From positions 1 to 9,324 of the forward strand of contig JALVEX010000283.1 in the NCBI GenBank assembly GCA_027030435.1: a stretch of 9,324 nt of DNA, written 5' to 3'. The translations under genes and the position numbers were made by a program. Source of the stretch: Paracoccaceae bacterium (GTDB taxonomy: Bacteria > Pseudomonadota > Alphaproteobacteria > Rhodobacterales > Rhodobacteraceae). The notes below the pieces were generated by a model, which was given only the letters and a program-made list of their open reading frames with translations, was not told the origin of the DNA and ran no database searches. This document shows, piece by piece, positions 1 through 5,926 of this stretch (the stretch's first letter is position 1; the number at the start of each line of letters is the position of its first letter).

Positions 1-65
1 GCACCGAGCCACTGGCTGGTGTTGCGCATGGTTTCCATGATGTCATAGGTGGCCATGTAGCGCAT
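1..65 (-). CDS. phaZ: Intracellular polyhydroxybutyrate depolymerase PhaZ, N-terminal fragment (gene continues past the left edge)
   Basis: Reading the minus strand from an ATG at 65 gives 21 open codons, MRYMATYDIMETMRNTSQWLG, which run off the window edge. The YDxMETxRNTxxxLGA pattern is how PhaZ depolymerases of Rhodobacterales-type alphaproteobacteria begin, from memory of the family. PhaZ hydrolyses stored PHB on the surface of intracellular granules. The start at 65 is preferred over the second Met codon at 56 because an AGGAA stretch (minus strand, 80-76) lies 10 bases upstream, a slightly long spacing. The gene is divergent from phaC and shares a 93-bp control region with it, the arrangement seen in Paracoccus and Rhodobacter. 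Only the N-terminus is visible, so no catalytic residue can be checked; the call rests on the short match plus context. Confidence 0.8.
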   Translation of the reverse strand, partial: MRYMATYDIMETMRNTSQWLG

Positions 66-158
66 GTTCTTCGCGTTCCTGCTCTGTTGCCTCTTGGCGC
101 TTTGCGTGGATGCAATTGCGCGCTATGTTGCATGTGCAGCAAACATTAGGGCCAGGCG
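66..158. promoter_or_regulatory. Divergent phaZ/phaC control region
   Basis: This 93-bp region separates the divergent phaZ and phaC starts and must contain both promoters. It is unusually rich in TGC/GCA trinucleotides: a perfect 8-base palindrome GCAATTGC lies at 112-119 and a TTGC-N7-GCAA dyad at 128-142. For phaC, a weak sigma70-like pair can be drawn (TTGCGT 102-107, TATGTT 124-129, 16-base spacer), but the matches are only 3/6 and 4/6, so the promoter is not firmly placed. For phaZ I could not pick a convincing promoter. TGC-rich sequence is the known hallmark of PhaR-bound pha promoters. Confidence 0.55.
128..142. promoter_or_regulatory. Candidate PhaR operator in front of phaC
   Basis: TTGCATGTGCAGCAA has four-base inverted arms (TTGC/GCAA) around seven bases and contains the GCAGCA half-site (136-141) that also occurs upstream of phaP and phaR. 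It ends 16 bases before the phaC start codon and would overlap or lie just downstream of the likely promoter, so binding should repress phaC. PhaR of Paracoccus and Rhodobacter is known to bind TGC-rich dyads; assignment of this site is inference. Confidence 0.45.
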
Positions 159-2126
159 ATGAACAAGACAAGCTCCCCGAAAGGGGAAGGTGGCGAAGCC
201 GGGCGCGCCGGGGCGTCGGCAGCGGCGAAGGCGGCAGCAAGGGAGAAGGATGCCGGGAGCGGAAAGGGCGCGGGCAAGCCCGGCCTGCAAGAGGGCGGGG
301 CGATCGCGCCTTCGCCGGATATGGCGCGCAATCTCGCCCGCATCGAGGAGCTTTCCCAGCGCCTGATCGCCGCGCTTTCGCGCCGCAAGCCCCATTCCCC
401 CGCCCTCGACGGCCCTTCTCCCGAGCTTTACGCAAAGGCCGGCGCGGCGCTTATGGCCGAATGGATGACCAACCCGGCAAGGCTCATCGGCCAGCAGGTG
501 GAATGGTGGGGCCGGGCGGTGCAGAACTACATGGAGGCCCAGCAGGCCATGCTCGCGGCGGCGGCGGGCGAGGAGGAGGAGAGCGGCGAGGAGGCCGCGG
601 CCGCGGCGCGGCGCGATCGCCGCTTCAGCCACCCCCTGTGGTATTCCAATCCCTATTTCAGCCTGCTGCGCAAGCAGTATCTCCTGAATGCCGAGACGCT
701 GGAGAAAAGCATCGATGCGCTGGAAGGGCTCCCGCCGCCCGAGCGCGAGCGGCTGCGCTTCTTCACCCGCCAGATCATCGACATGATGGCGCCCACGAAT
801 TTCCTAGCCACCAACCCGGACGCGCTGGAGCGCGCCGTGGAAACGGGGGGTGAATCGCTGGTGCGCGGGCTCGAGAACCTCGTGCGCGATCTCGAGGCCA
901 ACGATGGCGATCTTCTGGTCACGCTTGCCGACCCCGAGGCCTTTCGCGTGGGCGAGAACATCGCCGGCACCGAAGGCGCCGTGATCTACCGCAACCGGCT
1001 CTTCGAGCTGATCCAGTATGCGCCACGCACCGATACCGTGCACGAAATCCCGGTGCTGCTGTTTCCGCCGTGGATCAACAAATTCTACATTCTTGATCTC
1101 AGGCCCGACAACAGCCTGATCCGCTGGATTGTCGATCAGGGCTATACGCTGTTCGTCGTATCCTGGGTCAACCCGGATGAATCCTACGCCGATGTGGGGC
1201 TCGAGGATTACATTCGCGAGGGCTATCTCGAGGCGCTTCGTGTTGTGAAGGATGTCTGCGCCACGGATGAGGTGAATGCGGTGGGCTACTGCATCGCCGG
1301 CACCATGCTGGCGCTCACGCTTGCGCTTCTGGAGAAGCGGTGCGAGCGATCCGTGCGCGCGGCCACCTTCTTCACCACGCTCACGGATTTCTCCGAGCCG
1401 GGCGAATTCGCGGTGTTCCTCGAGGATGATTTCGTCGATGCGATCGAGGAGGAGGCGAAGCGCGAAGGGGTGCTGCGAAGTTATTTCATGGCGCGCACGT
1501 TTTCCTATCTGAGGCCCAATGATCTTGTCTATCAGCCCGCCATCCGCAGCTACATGCTGGGAGAGCCGCCGCCCGCCTTCGATCTTCTCTACTGGAACGG
1601 CGACGGCACCAATCTGCCCGCGCGCATGACGGTGGAATATCTGCGCCTCCTGTGCCAGCAGAACCGCTTTGCCGAAGGCGGGATCGAGATCCTCGGCGAA
1701 ACCCTCCATATCCGCGACGTGAAACGCCCGCTCACCGCGGTCGCCTGTGAAACCGATCACATCGCGCCGTGGAAGGCGAGCTTTCGGGGCGTGGCGAAGA
1801 TGGGCGCGCGCTCGAAGAGCTTCATCCTCTCGCAATCGGGCCATATCGCCGGCATCGTCAATCCGCCGAGCCGCGACAAATACGGCCATTACACCAGCAA
1901 GGCGCCGATCCGCGATCCCGATGTCTGGTATCAGGCGGCGGATTTCCATCCCGGCTCCTGGTGGCCACGTTGGGAAAGATGGCTGCGCCGGCGCGCGGGA
2001 AGGAAGGTGGCGGCGCGTATCCCCGGGCGGGCGGGCTATCCGGTGCTCGCGCCGGCGCCCGGCACCTATGTGCTGAACGCGAAATACGAGGCCCCGGGCG
2101 AGGGGGATGAGCCGGCCCGAAAGTAA
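159..2126 (+). CDS. phaC: Class I poly(3-hydroxyalkanoate) synthase PhaC
   Basis: PhaC polymerises (R)-3-hydroxyacyl-CoA, usually 3-hydroxybutyryl-CoA, into polyester at the granule surface. The protein has 655 residues. The lipase-like box GYCIAG (376-381) carries the nucleophile Cys378; Asp533 (in ETDHIAPW) and His562 (in SGHIAG) complete the triad, with spacing like that of Ralstonia PhaC. The conserved stretch PPWINKFYILDL and the following VVSWVNPD are family signatures. The N-terminal PhaC domain begins around residues 90-150. The enzyme is about 60 residues longer than typical class I synthases: residues 1-50 are a low-complexity Ala/Gly/Lys tail, and residues 138-145 form an acidic Glu-rich insert. 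The ATG at 159 is chosen because AGGG (148-151) lies seven bases upstream; the in-frame Met codon at 321 has no visible ribosome site. phaP and phaR follow on the same strand. Confidence 0.96.
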   Translation: MNKTSSPKGEGGEAGRAGASAAAKAAAREKDAGSGKGAGKPGLQEGGAIAPSPDMARNLARIEELSQRLIAALSRRKPHSPALDGPSPELYAKAGAALMAEWMTNPARLIGQQVEWWGRAVQNYMEAQQAMLAAAAGEEEESGEEAAAAARRDRRFSHPLWYSNPYFSLLRKQYLLNAETLEKSIDALEGLPPPERERLRFFTRQIIDMMAPTNFLATNPDALERAVETGGESLVRGLENLVRDLEANDGDLLVTLADPEAFRVGENIAGTEGAVIYRNRLFELIQYAPRTDTVHEIPVLLFPPWINKFYILDLRPDNSLIRWIVDQGYTLFVVSWVNPDESYADVGLEDYIREGYLEALRVVKDVCATDEVNAVGYCIAGTMLALTLALLEKRCERSVRAATFFTTLTDFSEPGEFAVFLEDDFVDAIEEEAKREGVLRSYFMARTFSYLRPNDLVYQPAIRSYMLGEPPPAFDLLYWNGDGTNLPARMTVEYLRLLCQQNRFAEGGIEILGETLHIRDVKRPLTAVACETDHIAPWKASFRGVAKMGARSKSFILSQSGHIAGIVNPPSRDKYGHYTSKAPIRDPDVWYQAADFHPGSWWPRWERWLRRRAGRKVAARIPGRAGYPVLAPAPGTYVLNAKYEAPGEGDEPARK

Positions 2127-2129
2127 ATA

Positions 2130-2144
2130 TGCTGCACCGCAGCA
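2130..2144. promoter_or_regulatory. PhaR operator 1 of phaP
   Basis: TGCTGCACCGCAGCA is a perfect dyad: six-base arms TGCTGC/GCAGCA around a three-base spacer. It contains CTGC-N3-GCAG, the core I recall for PhaR binding in Rhodobacter. It starts four bases after the phaC stop codon and ends seven bases before the -35 element of the phaP promoter. This is the best operator in the window by symmetry. Confidence 0.75.
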
Positions 2145-2151
2145 AAAACCC

Positions 2152-2180
2152 TTGAAATGCCGCAGCGCAGCATCTATATG
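2152..2180 (+). promoter_or_regulatory. Sigma70-type promoter of phaP
   Basis: TTGAAA (2152-2157, 5/6 to the -35 consensus) is followed after exactly 17 bases by TATATG (2175-2180, 4/6 to the -10 consensus). It lies 66 bases upstream of the phaP start codon. The spacer holds the second PhaR-like dyad, so bound repressor would directly block RNA polymerase. This gives phaP its own transcript, independent of phaC, which fits the high level of phasin made during PHA storage. Confidence 0.6.
2158..2172. promoter_or_regulatory. PhaR operator 2 of phaP, inside the promoter spacer
   Basis: TGCCGCAGCGCAGCA is a degenerate copy of the operator at 2130-2144: arms TGCcGC/GCaGCA with one mismatched pair and the same 15-base length. 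Its centre is 28 bases from the centre of the first site. It lies wholly between the -35 and -10 elements of the phaP promoter. Confidence 0.6.
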
Positions 2181-2245
2181 CTCTCCTGAGAGATTTGAGA
2201 TATGCCGCCACGGGCAGCGCCGGGCGGTGCGAAAGGAGCATGAAG

Positions 2246-2737
2246 ATGGCACAGACAACCCAGGACTACACCAAGGCGATGCAGGAAATGTTCGCGAAAC
2301 TTCCGTTTGATGCGAAGGTGTTCGAGGATGCGTTCCGCGCCCAGGCCGAACTCAGCGAGAAGATGACGAAGCTCGCCATCGAGGCGGCCGAGAAATCGAC
2401 CGAGATTTCCGCCAAATGGACGAAGGAAACCCTCGAGAAGCTCGCCGACATGACGAAGGCCAAGGATGATCCCGCCGCCTACGCCCAGGCGCTGAGCGAG
2501 TTCGCCGCGAAGAGCGCCGAGATGGCGGCCGAGAATCTGGCGGCTTTTGCCGATGTGGCGAAGAAGGTCCAGACCGAAACCGTGGAGCTGATGATCTCCG
2601 CCGGTCAGGAAATGAGCGAGGAGGCGCGCGAGGCCATGGAAAAGGCGAATGAAGAGATCGCCAGGGCCATGAAGGGCGCTTCGGCGGCCAATCCGGCCGC
2701 AAAACCTGCCGCGAAAAACGGCAAGAGCGGCAAGTAA
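2246..2737 (+). CDS. phaP: Phasin, PHA granule-associated protein PhaP
   Basis: The 163-residue protein is amphipathic, almost entirely helical in character and Ala/Glu/Lys-rich, without Cys; the stretches EAAEKSTEISAKWTKETLEK (47-66) and AENLAAFADVAKKVQTETVE (95-114) are typical of the alphaproteobacterial phasin_2 family. Phasins coat PHA granules and control their number and size. The Lys/Ala tail (144-163) resembles the tails of other phasins. The ATG at 2246 is chosen because AAAGGAG (2232-2238) lies seven bases upstream; the ATG at 2240 would leave only one base after that site, and an upstream in-frame ATG at 2195 lacks one. The gene has its own promoter with two PhaR-like operators and ends before a strong terminator, so it is likely transcribed mostly as a single gene. 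Confidence 0.95.
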   Translation: MAQTTQDYTKAMQEMFAKLPFDAKVFEDAFRAQAELSEKMTKLAIEAAEKSTEISAKWTKETLEKLADMTKAKDDPAAYAQALSEFAAKSAEMAAENLAAFADVAKKVQTETVELMISAGQEMSEEAREAMEKANEEIARAMKGASAANPAAKPAAKNGKSGK

Positions 2738-2795
2738 GCCGCAACACGCCAGGAGATGCCGCCGGCGCTTTCCTCCCGGCGCCGGCAGCCATCCC

Positions 2796-2827
2796 GGGCG
2801 GGCTCGATGAGCCCGCCCTTTCTTTTT
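2796..2827 (+). terminator. Intrinsic terminator after phaP
   Basis: GGGCGGGCTC (2796-2805) pairs perfectly with GAGCCCGCCC (2809-2818) around a three-base loop, and a T-rich tract (TTTCTTTTT, 2819-2827) follows at once. A ten-base-pair GC-rich stem with a U tail is a textbook rho-independent terminator. It lies 59 bases after the phaP stop codon and separates phaP from phaR, so phaR needs its own promoter. Confidence 0.92.
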
Positions 2828-2846
2828 CTGCGCAAACCCCCTAATC

Positions 2847-2860
2847 TTGCTGCGCTGCAA
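2847..2860. promoter_or_regulatory. PhaR operator in front of phaR (autoregulation)
   Basis: TTGCTGCGCTGCAA is a 14-base near-palindrome (six of seven pairs match) that carries the GCAGCA half-site on the minus strand (2853-2848). It sits 19 bases upstream of the phaR start codon, just after the phaP terminator. A weak -10-like TAATCT (2842-2847) abuts it, but no good -35 element is visible. Autorepression of phaR through such a site is known in Paracoccus and Ralstonia; here it is inferred. Confidence 0.6.
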
Positions 2861-2879
2861 CAGGACAAGGGGAGATGTC

Positions 2880-3470
2880 GTGGCAGAGAAGGAAAAGCCG
2901 CTGCTGATCAAGCGCTACGCGAGCCGGCGGCTCTACAATACCGAAACCAGCGATTACGTGACCCTCGAGGATATCGCCCGTTTCATCCGGGAGGGGCGGG
3001 ATGTGCAGATCATCGATCTCAAGACAGGCGATGATCTCACCCGTCAGTATCTCCTGCAGATCATTGCCGAGCACGAGAGCCGGGGCGAAAACGTGCTGCC
3101 GGTGGATGTGCTCACCGATCTCGTGCGCAGCTATGCCACCCAGGCGCAAAGCGTGGTGCCCGATTTCCTGGCGATGTCGTTCGAGCTTCTGCGCCAGGGG
3201 CAGGAAAAGGCGCTCGAGCAGATGAAGAGCGTGGCGGGGCCGATGGCGGCGATGCCGGGCTTCGAGGCGCTGAAGGCGCAGCAGGAGGCTTTCCTGAAGG
3301 CGATGACCGGCGGCATGGCCGGCGGCTGGAGCGCGCCCGCGCCTGCGGAAAAGAGCGCGGAAGCGGCCAACGGGGCGGAAAAGCCCGAAGCACCGGCGCA
3401 AAGCGAGCTTGACGAGATCAAGGCCCAGCTTGCGGAGCTGCAATCGAAGCTCTCCGAGATCGGAAAGTGA
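2880..3470 (+). CDS. phaR: PHA synthesis repressor PhaR
   Basis: PhaR is a cytoplasmic DNA-binding repressor that also binds PHA polymer; nascent polymer titrates it off the pha promoters. The 196-residue protein opens with the very conserved PHB_acc_N block: KRYASRRLYNTETSDYVTLE (11-30) and the following DIARFIREGRDVQIIDLKTG (31-50). A second conserved region (about 55-145) follows, then an Ala/Pro/Glu-rich linker (150-173) and a short heptad-like C-terminal helix (176-194, Leu/Ile spaced as in a coiled coil). The GTG at 2880 is chosen because AAGGGGAG (2867-2874) lies five bases upstream and the protein then starts at the usual family position. An earlier in-frame TTG at 2847 would place the operator inside the gene. 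The ATG at 2875 is out of frame. Confidence 0.95.
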   Translation: MAEKEKPLLIKRYASRRLYNTETSDYVTLEDIARFIREGRDVQIIDLKTGDDLTRQYLLQIIAEHESRGENVLPVDVLTDLVRSYATQAQSVVPDFLAMSFELLRQGQEKALEQMKSVAGPMAAMPGFEALKAQQEAFLKAMTGGMAGGWSAPAPAEKSAEAANGAEKPEAPAQSELDEIKAQLAELQSKLSEIGK

Positions 3471-3554
3471 GGCCCGCATCCCGGCCCCGAACCGGATCCC
3501 GCCGGGCGGGCGGATGCAGGGTGGGGCCGATGAAGGGGCGCAGGAGGGGGCGGC
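3471..3554. other. GC-rich spacer between phaR and the LysR gene
   Basis: These 84 bases hold an inverted repeat GCATCC (3476-3481)/GGATGC (3512-3517) enclosing further GC-rich self-complementary sequence. It could fold, but no T-tract follows, so it is not a convincing intrinsic terminator. No promoter motif is obvious. The LysR gene may be read from its own weak promoter here or by read-through from phaR. Confidence 0.35.
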
Positions 3555-4520
3555 ATGGCTGAAACGCCCGGCAGGATCACGCTCTGGGGGATCGAGGTTT
3601 TCCTCGCCACCGCCCAGGAGGGGGCGATCTCGGCTGCCGCGCGCCGTCTTGGCGCCAGCCCCTCGGCCGTCAGCCAGCAGCTCAGCAATCTCGAGGCCGC
3701 GATCGGCGCCACATTGCTTGACCGCAGCGCCCGCCCCGCCACCCTCACCGCGGCGGGCGAGATCTTCCTGCGCCGGGCGCAATCGATCCTCAACGAGGCC
3801 ACGCTGGCGCGCGCCGAGCTGGCCAGCGCCGATCTTTCCGCCCTCACGCGCTTTCGCCTCGGCATGATCGAGGATTTCGATGCCGAGGTGACGCCGCGCC
3901 TGCTTGTCGAGATGGCGGAGGAGCTGACCCGCTGCCAGTTCCTGCTCGAAACCGGCGCCAGCCATCACCTGTTCGAGCTTCTGGACATGCGCGCGCTCGA
4001 TGTGGTGGTGGCCGCCGATACCGGCTTTCGCACCGATTGGGCCGAGGTGCATCCGCTGATGCAGGAGCCCTTTCTGGCTACGGTGCCGCGCGGGCGGGTG
4101 GACCCGGCCGGCCCGCTTCTGCCCCAGATCGGCGATCTACCCTTCATCCAGTACACCGAGCGCCACCACATGGGCCGCCAGATCGCCGCCCATCTGGCAA
4201 AGCACGATCTGCGCCTCAGCCCCCGCTTCCAGCTCGACAGCTACCACGCCATCATGGCCATGATCGCCGACGGGCAGGGCTGGAGCATCCTTACGCCGCT
4301 TGGCTATCTCGCGGCACGCCGCTTCCATGAGAAAGTGGCCCTCATGCCCCTGCCGGTGGCCCCGCTCACCCGCACCATCACCCTGACCGCCCGGCGCGAC
4401 ATGCTTCAGGATCTGCCCGCGGCCATGGTCGCCCGGCTCGGGCCGCTGCTGGATGAAAGGGTGGTGGCTCCGGCGGTGGCGGAATATCCCTGGATCGGGG
4501 AGAGCCTGAAGCTCTTGTGA
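3555..4520 (+). CDS. LysR-type transcriptional regulator
   Basis: The 321-residue protein has the standard LysR layout. An N-terminal winged helix-turn-helix covers residues 9-68 (AAARRLGASPSAVSQQLSNL and then LEAAIGATLLDR), followed by a linker helix (about 68-93) and a periplasmic-binding-protein-like effector domain (about 98-305). The recognition-helix motif SPSAVSQQLSNLE is canonical. AGGAGG (3542-3547) lies seven bases before the ATG. LysR proteins usually bind a small co-inducer and regulate neighbouring genes. This one is not divergent from its neighbours: it follows phaR and precedes the ABC transporter operon on the same strand, so the transporter is the simplest candidate target, and the effector might be the transported solute. 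Neither target nor effector can be read from the sequence. The family is certain; a specific role is not. Confidence 0.93.
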   Translation: MAETPGRITLWGIEVFLATAQEGAISAAARRLGASPSAVSQQLSNLEAAIGATLLDRSARPATLTAAGEIFLRRAQSILNEATLARAELASADLSALTRFRLGMIEDFDAEVTPRLLVEMAEELTRCQFLLETGASHHLFELLDMRALDVVVAADTGFRTDWAEVHPLMQEPFLATVPRGRVDPAGPLLPQIGDLPFIQYTERHHMGRQIAAHLAKHDLRLSPRFQLDSYHAIMAMIADGQGWSILTPLGYLAARRFHEKVALMPLPVAPLTRTITLTARRDMLQDLPAAMVARLGPLLDERVVAPAVAEYPWIGESLKLL

Positions 4521-4721
4521 TACGGAGCGGATCCGGCCCGTGATTCGGCGCTTTTCATGCCAATTGATATGCCGCTTTTCGCCTGCAAACCTCCGATTAC
4601 AGCCCGCAAGCAGCACGAAAGGGGGCAATCGCGAAATGGTTTGTTGCATCCTTTGCGATCATTCGGTTTAGTCTTGCGCAAGAGGAAAGCGCAACAGTCG
4701 CAGCCAGACGGGGAGCCATAA
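4521..4721. promoter_or_regulatory. Control region upstream of the ABC transporter operon
   Basis: This 201-bp region between the LysR gene and the ATPase gene is clearly less GC-rich than the coding sequence around it. It holds a loose dyad ATCGCGAAA (4628-4636)/TTTGCGAT (4652-4659), a perfect 12-base palindrome TCTTGCGCAAGA (4672-4683) and a direct repeat CGCTTTTC (4549-4556 and 4573-4580). A tentative promoter is TTGCAT (4645-4650) with TTTAGT (4667-4672) at 16-base spacing, matching 3/6 and 4/6. The palindrome would then cover the transcription start region, as an operator might. No open reading frame of note is present. Confidence 0.45.
4526..4555 (+). terminator. Weak candidate terminator after the LysR gene
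   Basis: AGCG (4526-4529) and CCG (4533-4535) can pair with CGG (4546-4548) and CGCT (4549-4552) to form an interrupted stem, followed by a short TTTT run (4552-4555). The three-base bulge and short stem make this weak. It begins five bases after the stop codon, which is where a terminator would be expected. Confidence 0.25.
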
Positions 4722-5816
4722 GTGGTCGAGGTGCAATCGCAGGACGCGTTCGTGGAATTCGACCGCGTGCAGAAGAGCTACGACGGCGAAACGCTTGTCG
4801 TGAAGGGGCTGAACCTTCGGATTGCCAAGGGCGAATTCGTCACCATGCTCGGCCCTTCCGGCTCGGGCAAGACAACCTGCCTGATGATGCTTGCGGGCTT
4901 TGAAACCGCCACCAGCGGCGAGATCCGCCTTGATGGCCGCCCGATCAACAACATCCCACCCCACAAGCGCGGCATCGGCATGGTTTTCCAGAACTACGCC
5001 CTGTTTCCGCACATGACGGTGGGTGAAAACCTCTCCTTTCCGCTCGAGGTGCGCGGCATGGGCAAGGATGCGCGCGCCGAAAAGGTTCGCGCCGCGCTCG
5101 ACATGGTGCAGATGGGCGATTTCATCAACCGCCGCCCGGCCCAGCTTTCGGGTGGCCAGCAGCAGCGCATCGCGCTGGCGCGCGCCTTGGTGTTCGAGCC
5201 CGAGCTAGTGCTGATGGACGAGCCCCTCGGCGCGCTCGACAAGCAGCTCAGGGAGCACATGCAGTTCGAGATCAAGCACCTGCACGAACGCCTTGGCATC
5301 ACCGTCGTTTACGTGACCCACGATCAGGCCGAAGCGCTCACCATGTCGGACCGCGTGGCGGTGTTCGATGATGGTGTGATCCAGCAGCTCGCGAGCCCCC
5401 AGGATCTCTACGAGCGGCCCGAAAACAGCTTCGTCGCCCAGTTCATCGGCGAGAACAACAAGCTCGAGGGCACGGTTGAGGGCTACGAGGATGATCTGGT
5501 GCTGGTGCGCCTCGCCGATGGCGCCATCACCCGGGCCAATCCGGTGAAATGCGGCGATCCGGGCAGCGCCACGCTGATCTCGATCCGCCCCGAGCGCGTC
5601 TGGCTCGAGGGCGAGGCGAACGAGAACACCACCGAGGCGGAGGTGCTGGAGCTGATCTATCTCGGCGATCACCTGCGCTGCCGCCTCAGGGTGCACGGCA
5701 ATGAGGATTTCATCGTCAAGGTGCCCAATTCCGCCGGCCACAAGCATCTCGTGGTGGGCGAAAGAACGCGGGTTTCATGGAACGCGCAGGACGCGCGCGC
5801 CCTTGACCCGCTCTGA
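4722..5816 (+). CDS. ABC transporter ATP-binding protein, PotA (spermidine/putrescine) type
   Basis: This 364-residue cytoplasmic ATPase powers the importer encoded downstream. All ABC motifs are intact: Walker A GPSGSGKT (44-51), Q-loop Gln90 (VFQNYALFPH), signature LSGGQ (142-146), Walker B LVLMDE (162-167) and H-loop His200 (VTHDQAEAL). The C-terminal part (about 240-364) is the TOBE-type domain of the CUT1/MOI-related ATPases such as PotA and FbpC, seen in ISIRPERVWLE (286-296) and LELIYLGDHLRCRL (309-322). The length matches PotA homologues. The start codon is GTG at 4722, with GGGGAG (4710-4715) six bases upstream; no ATG lies in a suitable position. The gene is first in a complete four-gene transporter operon. 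PotA-like ATPases cannot by themselves reveal the substrate. Confidence 0.94.
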   Translation: MVEVQSQDAFVEFDRVQKSYDGETLVVKGLNLRIAKGEFVTMLGPSGSGKTTCLMMLAGFETATSGEIRLDGRPINNIPPHKRGIGMVFQNYALFPHMTVGENLSFPLEVRGMGKDARAEKVRAALDMVQMGDFINRRPAQLSGGQQQRIALARALVFEPELVLMDEPLGALDKQLREHMQFEIKHLHERLGITVVYVTHDQAEALTMSDRVAVFDDGVIQQLASPQDLYERPENSFVAQFIGENNKLEGTVEGYEDDLVLVRLADGAITRANPVKCGDPGSATLISIRPERVWLEGEANENTTEAEVLELIYLGDHLRCRLRVHGNEDFIVKVPNSAGHKHLVVGERTRVSWNAQDARALDPL

Positions 5817-5926
5817 GCCGATCTGCTCTGATGAACAGAGCGTATCGCAAACGAGGGAGGCAGGGCCAACCGGCCTCACGAGGCTGACGAGAACGAGCAG
5901 AAGAACTTGAACCAAGGGAGAAAGAC
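5817..5926 (+). promoter_or_regulatory. ATPase/binding-protein intercistronic region with small hairpins
   Basis: The 110-base gap contains GCTCTG (5825-5830)/CAGAGC (5836-5841), a perfect six-base-pair stem with a five-base loop, and GCCTC (5873-5877)/GAGGC (5880-5884). No T-tract follows either, so they are unlikely to be full terminators; they may stabilise or process the mRNA. AAGGGAG (5914-5920) is a strong ribosome site six bases before the next start codon. A separate promoter for the binding-protein gene is possible but I see no clear motif. Confidence 0.4.

Noticed and set aside
110..853. 247-codon plus-strand frame overlapping the start of phaC
   Set aside because: It is an Arg/Gly/Ala-rich alternative frame over the low-complexity phaC N-terminus, and it would start inside the phaC control region.
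2195..2245. Upstream in-frame start for phaP
   Set aside because: It has no ribosome site, and the extra residues do not resemble phasin N-termini; AAAGGAG is properly spaced for the ATG at 2246.
804..2258. 484-codon open frame on the minus strand opposite phaC
   Set aside because: It lies antisense to an unmistakable PHA synthase gene; the His/Arg/Gly-rich composition is typical of a mirror frame in GC-rich DNA, and it shows no family motif.
2847..2879. TTG start that would extend phaR by 11 residues
   Set aside because: It would turn the operator into coding sequence and ignore the strong AAGGGGAG before the GTG at 2880, where the family's usual N-terminus begins.
3476..3517. Inverted repeat after phaR as an intrinsic terminator
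   Set aside because: The outer stem is only six pairs with a long loop and no T-tract follows; it could equally be chance in GC-rich sequence.
2841..4052. 403-codon minus-strand open frame spanning phaR and the LysR gene
   Set aside because: It covers two real plus-strand genes and their spacer, and its composition is that of a shadow frame.
4501..4515. AGAGC/GCTCT hairpin at the end of the LysR gene
   Set aside because: It lies before the stop codon, has a five-pair stem and no following T-run.
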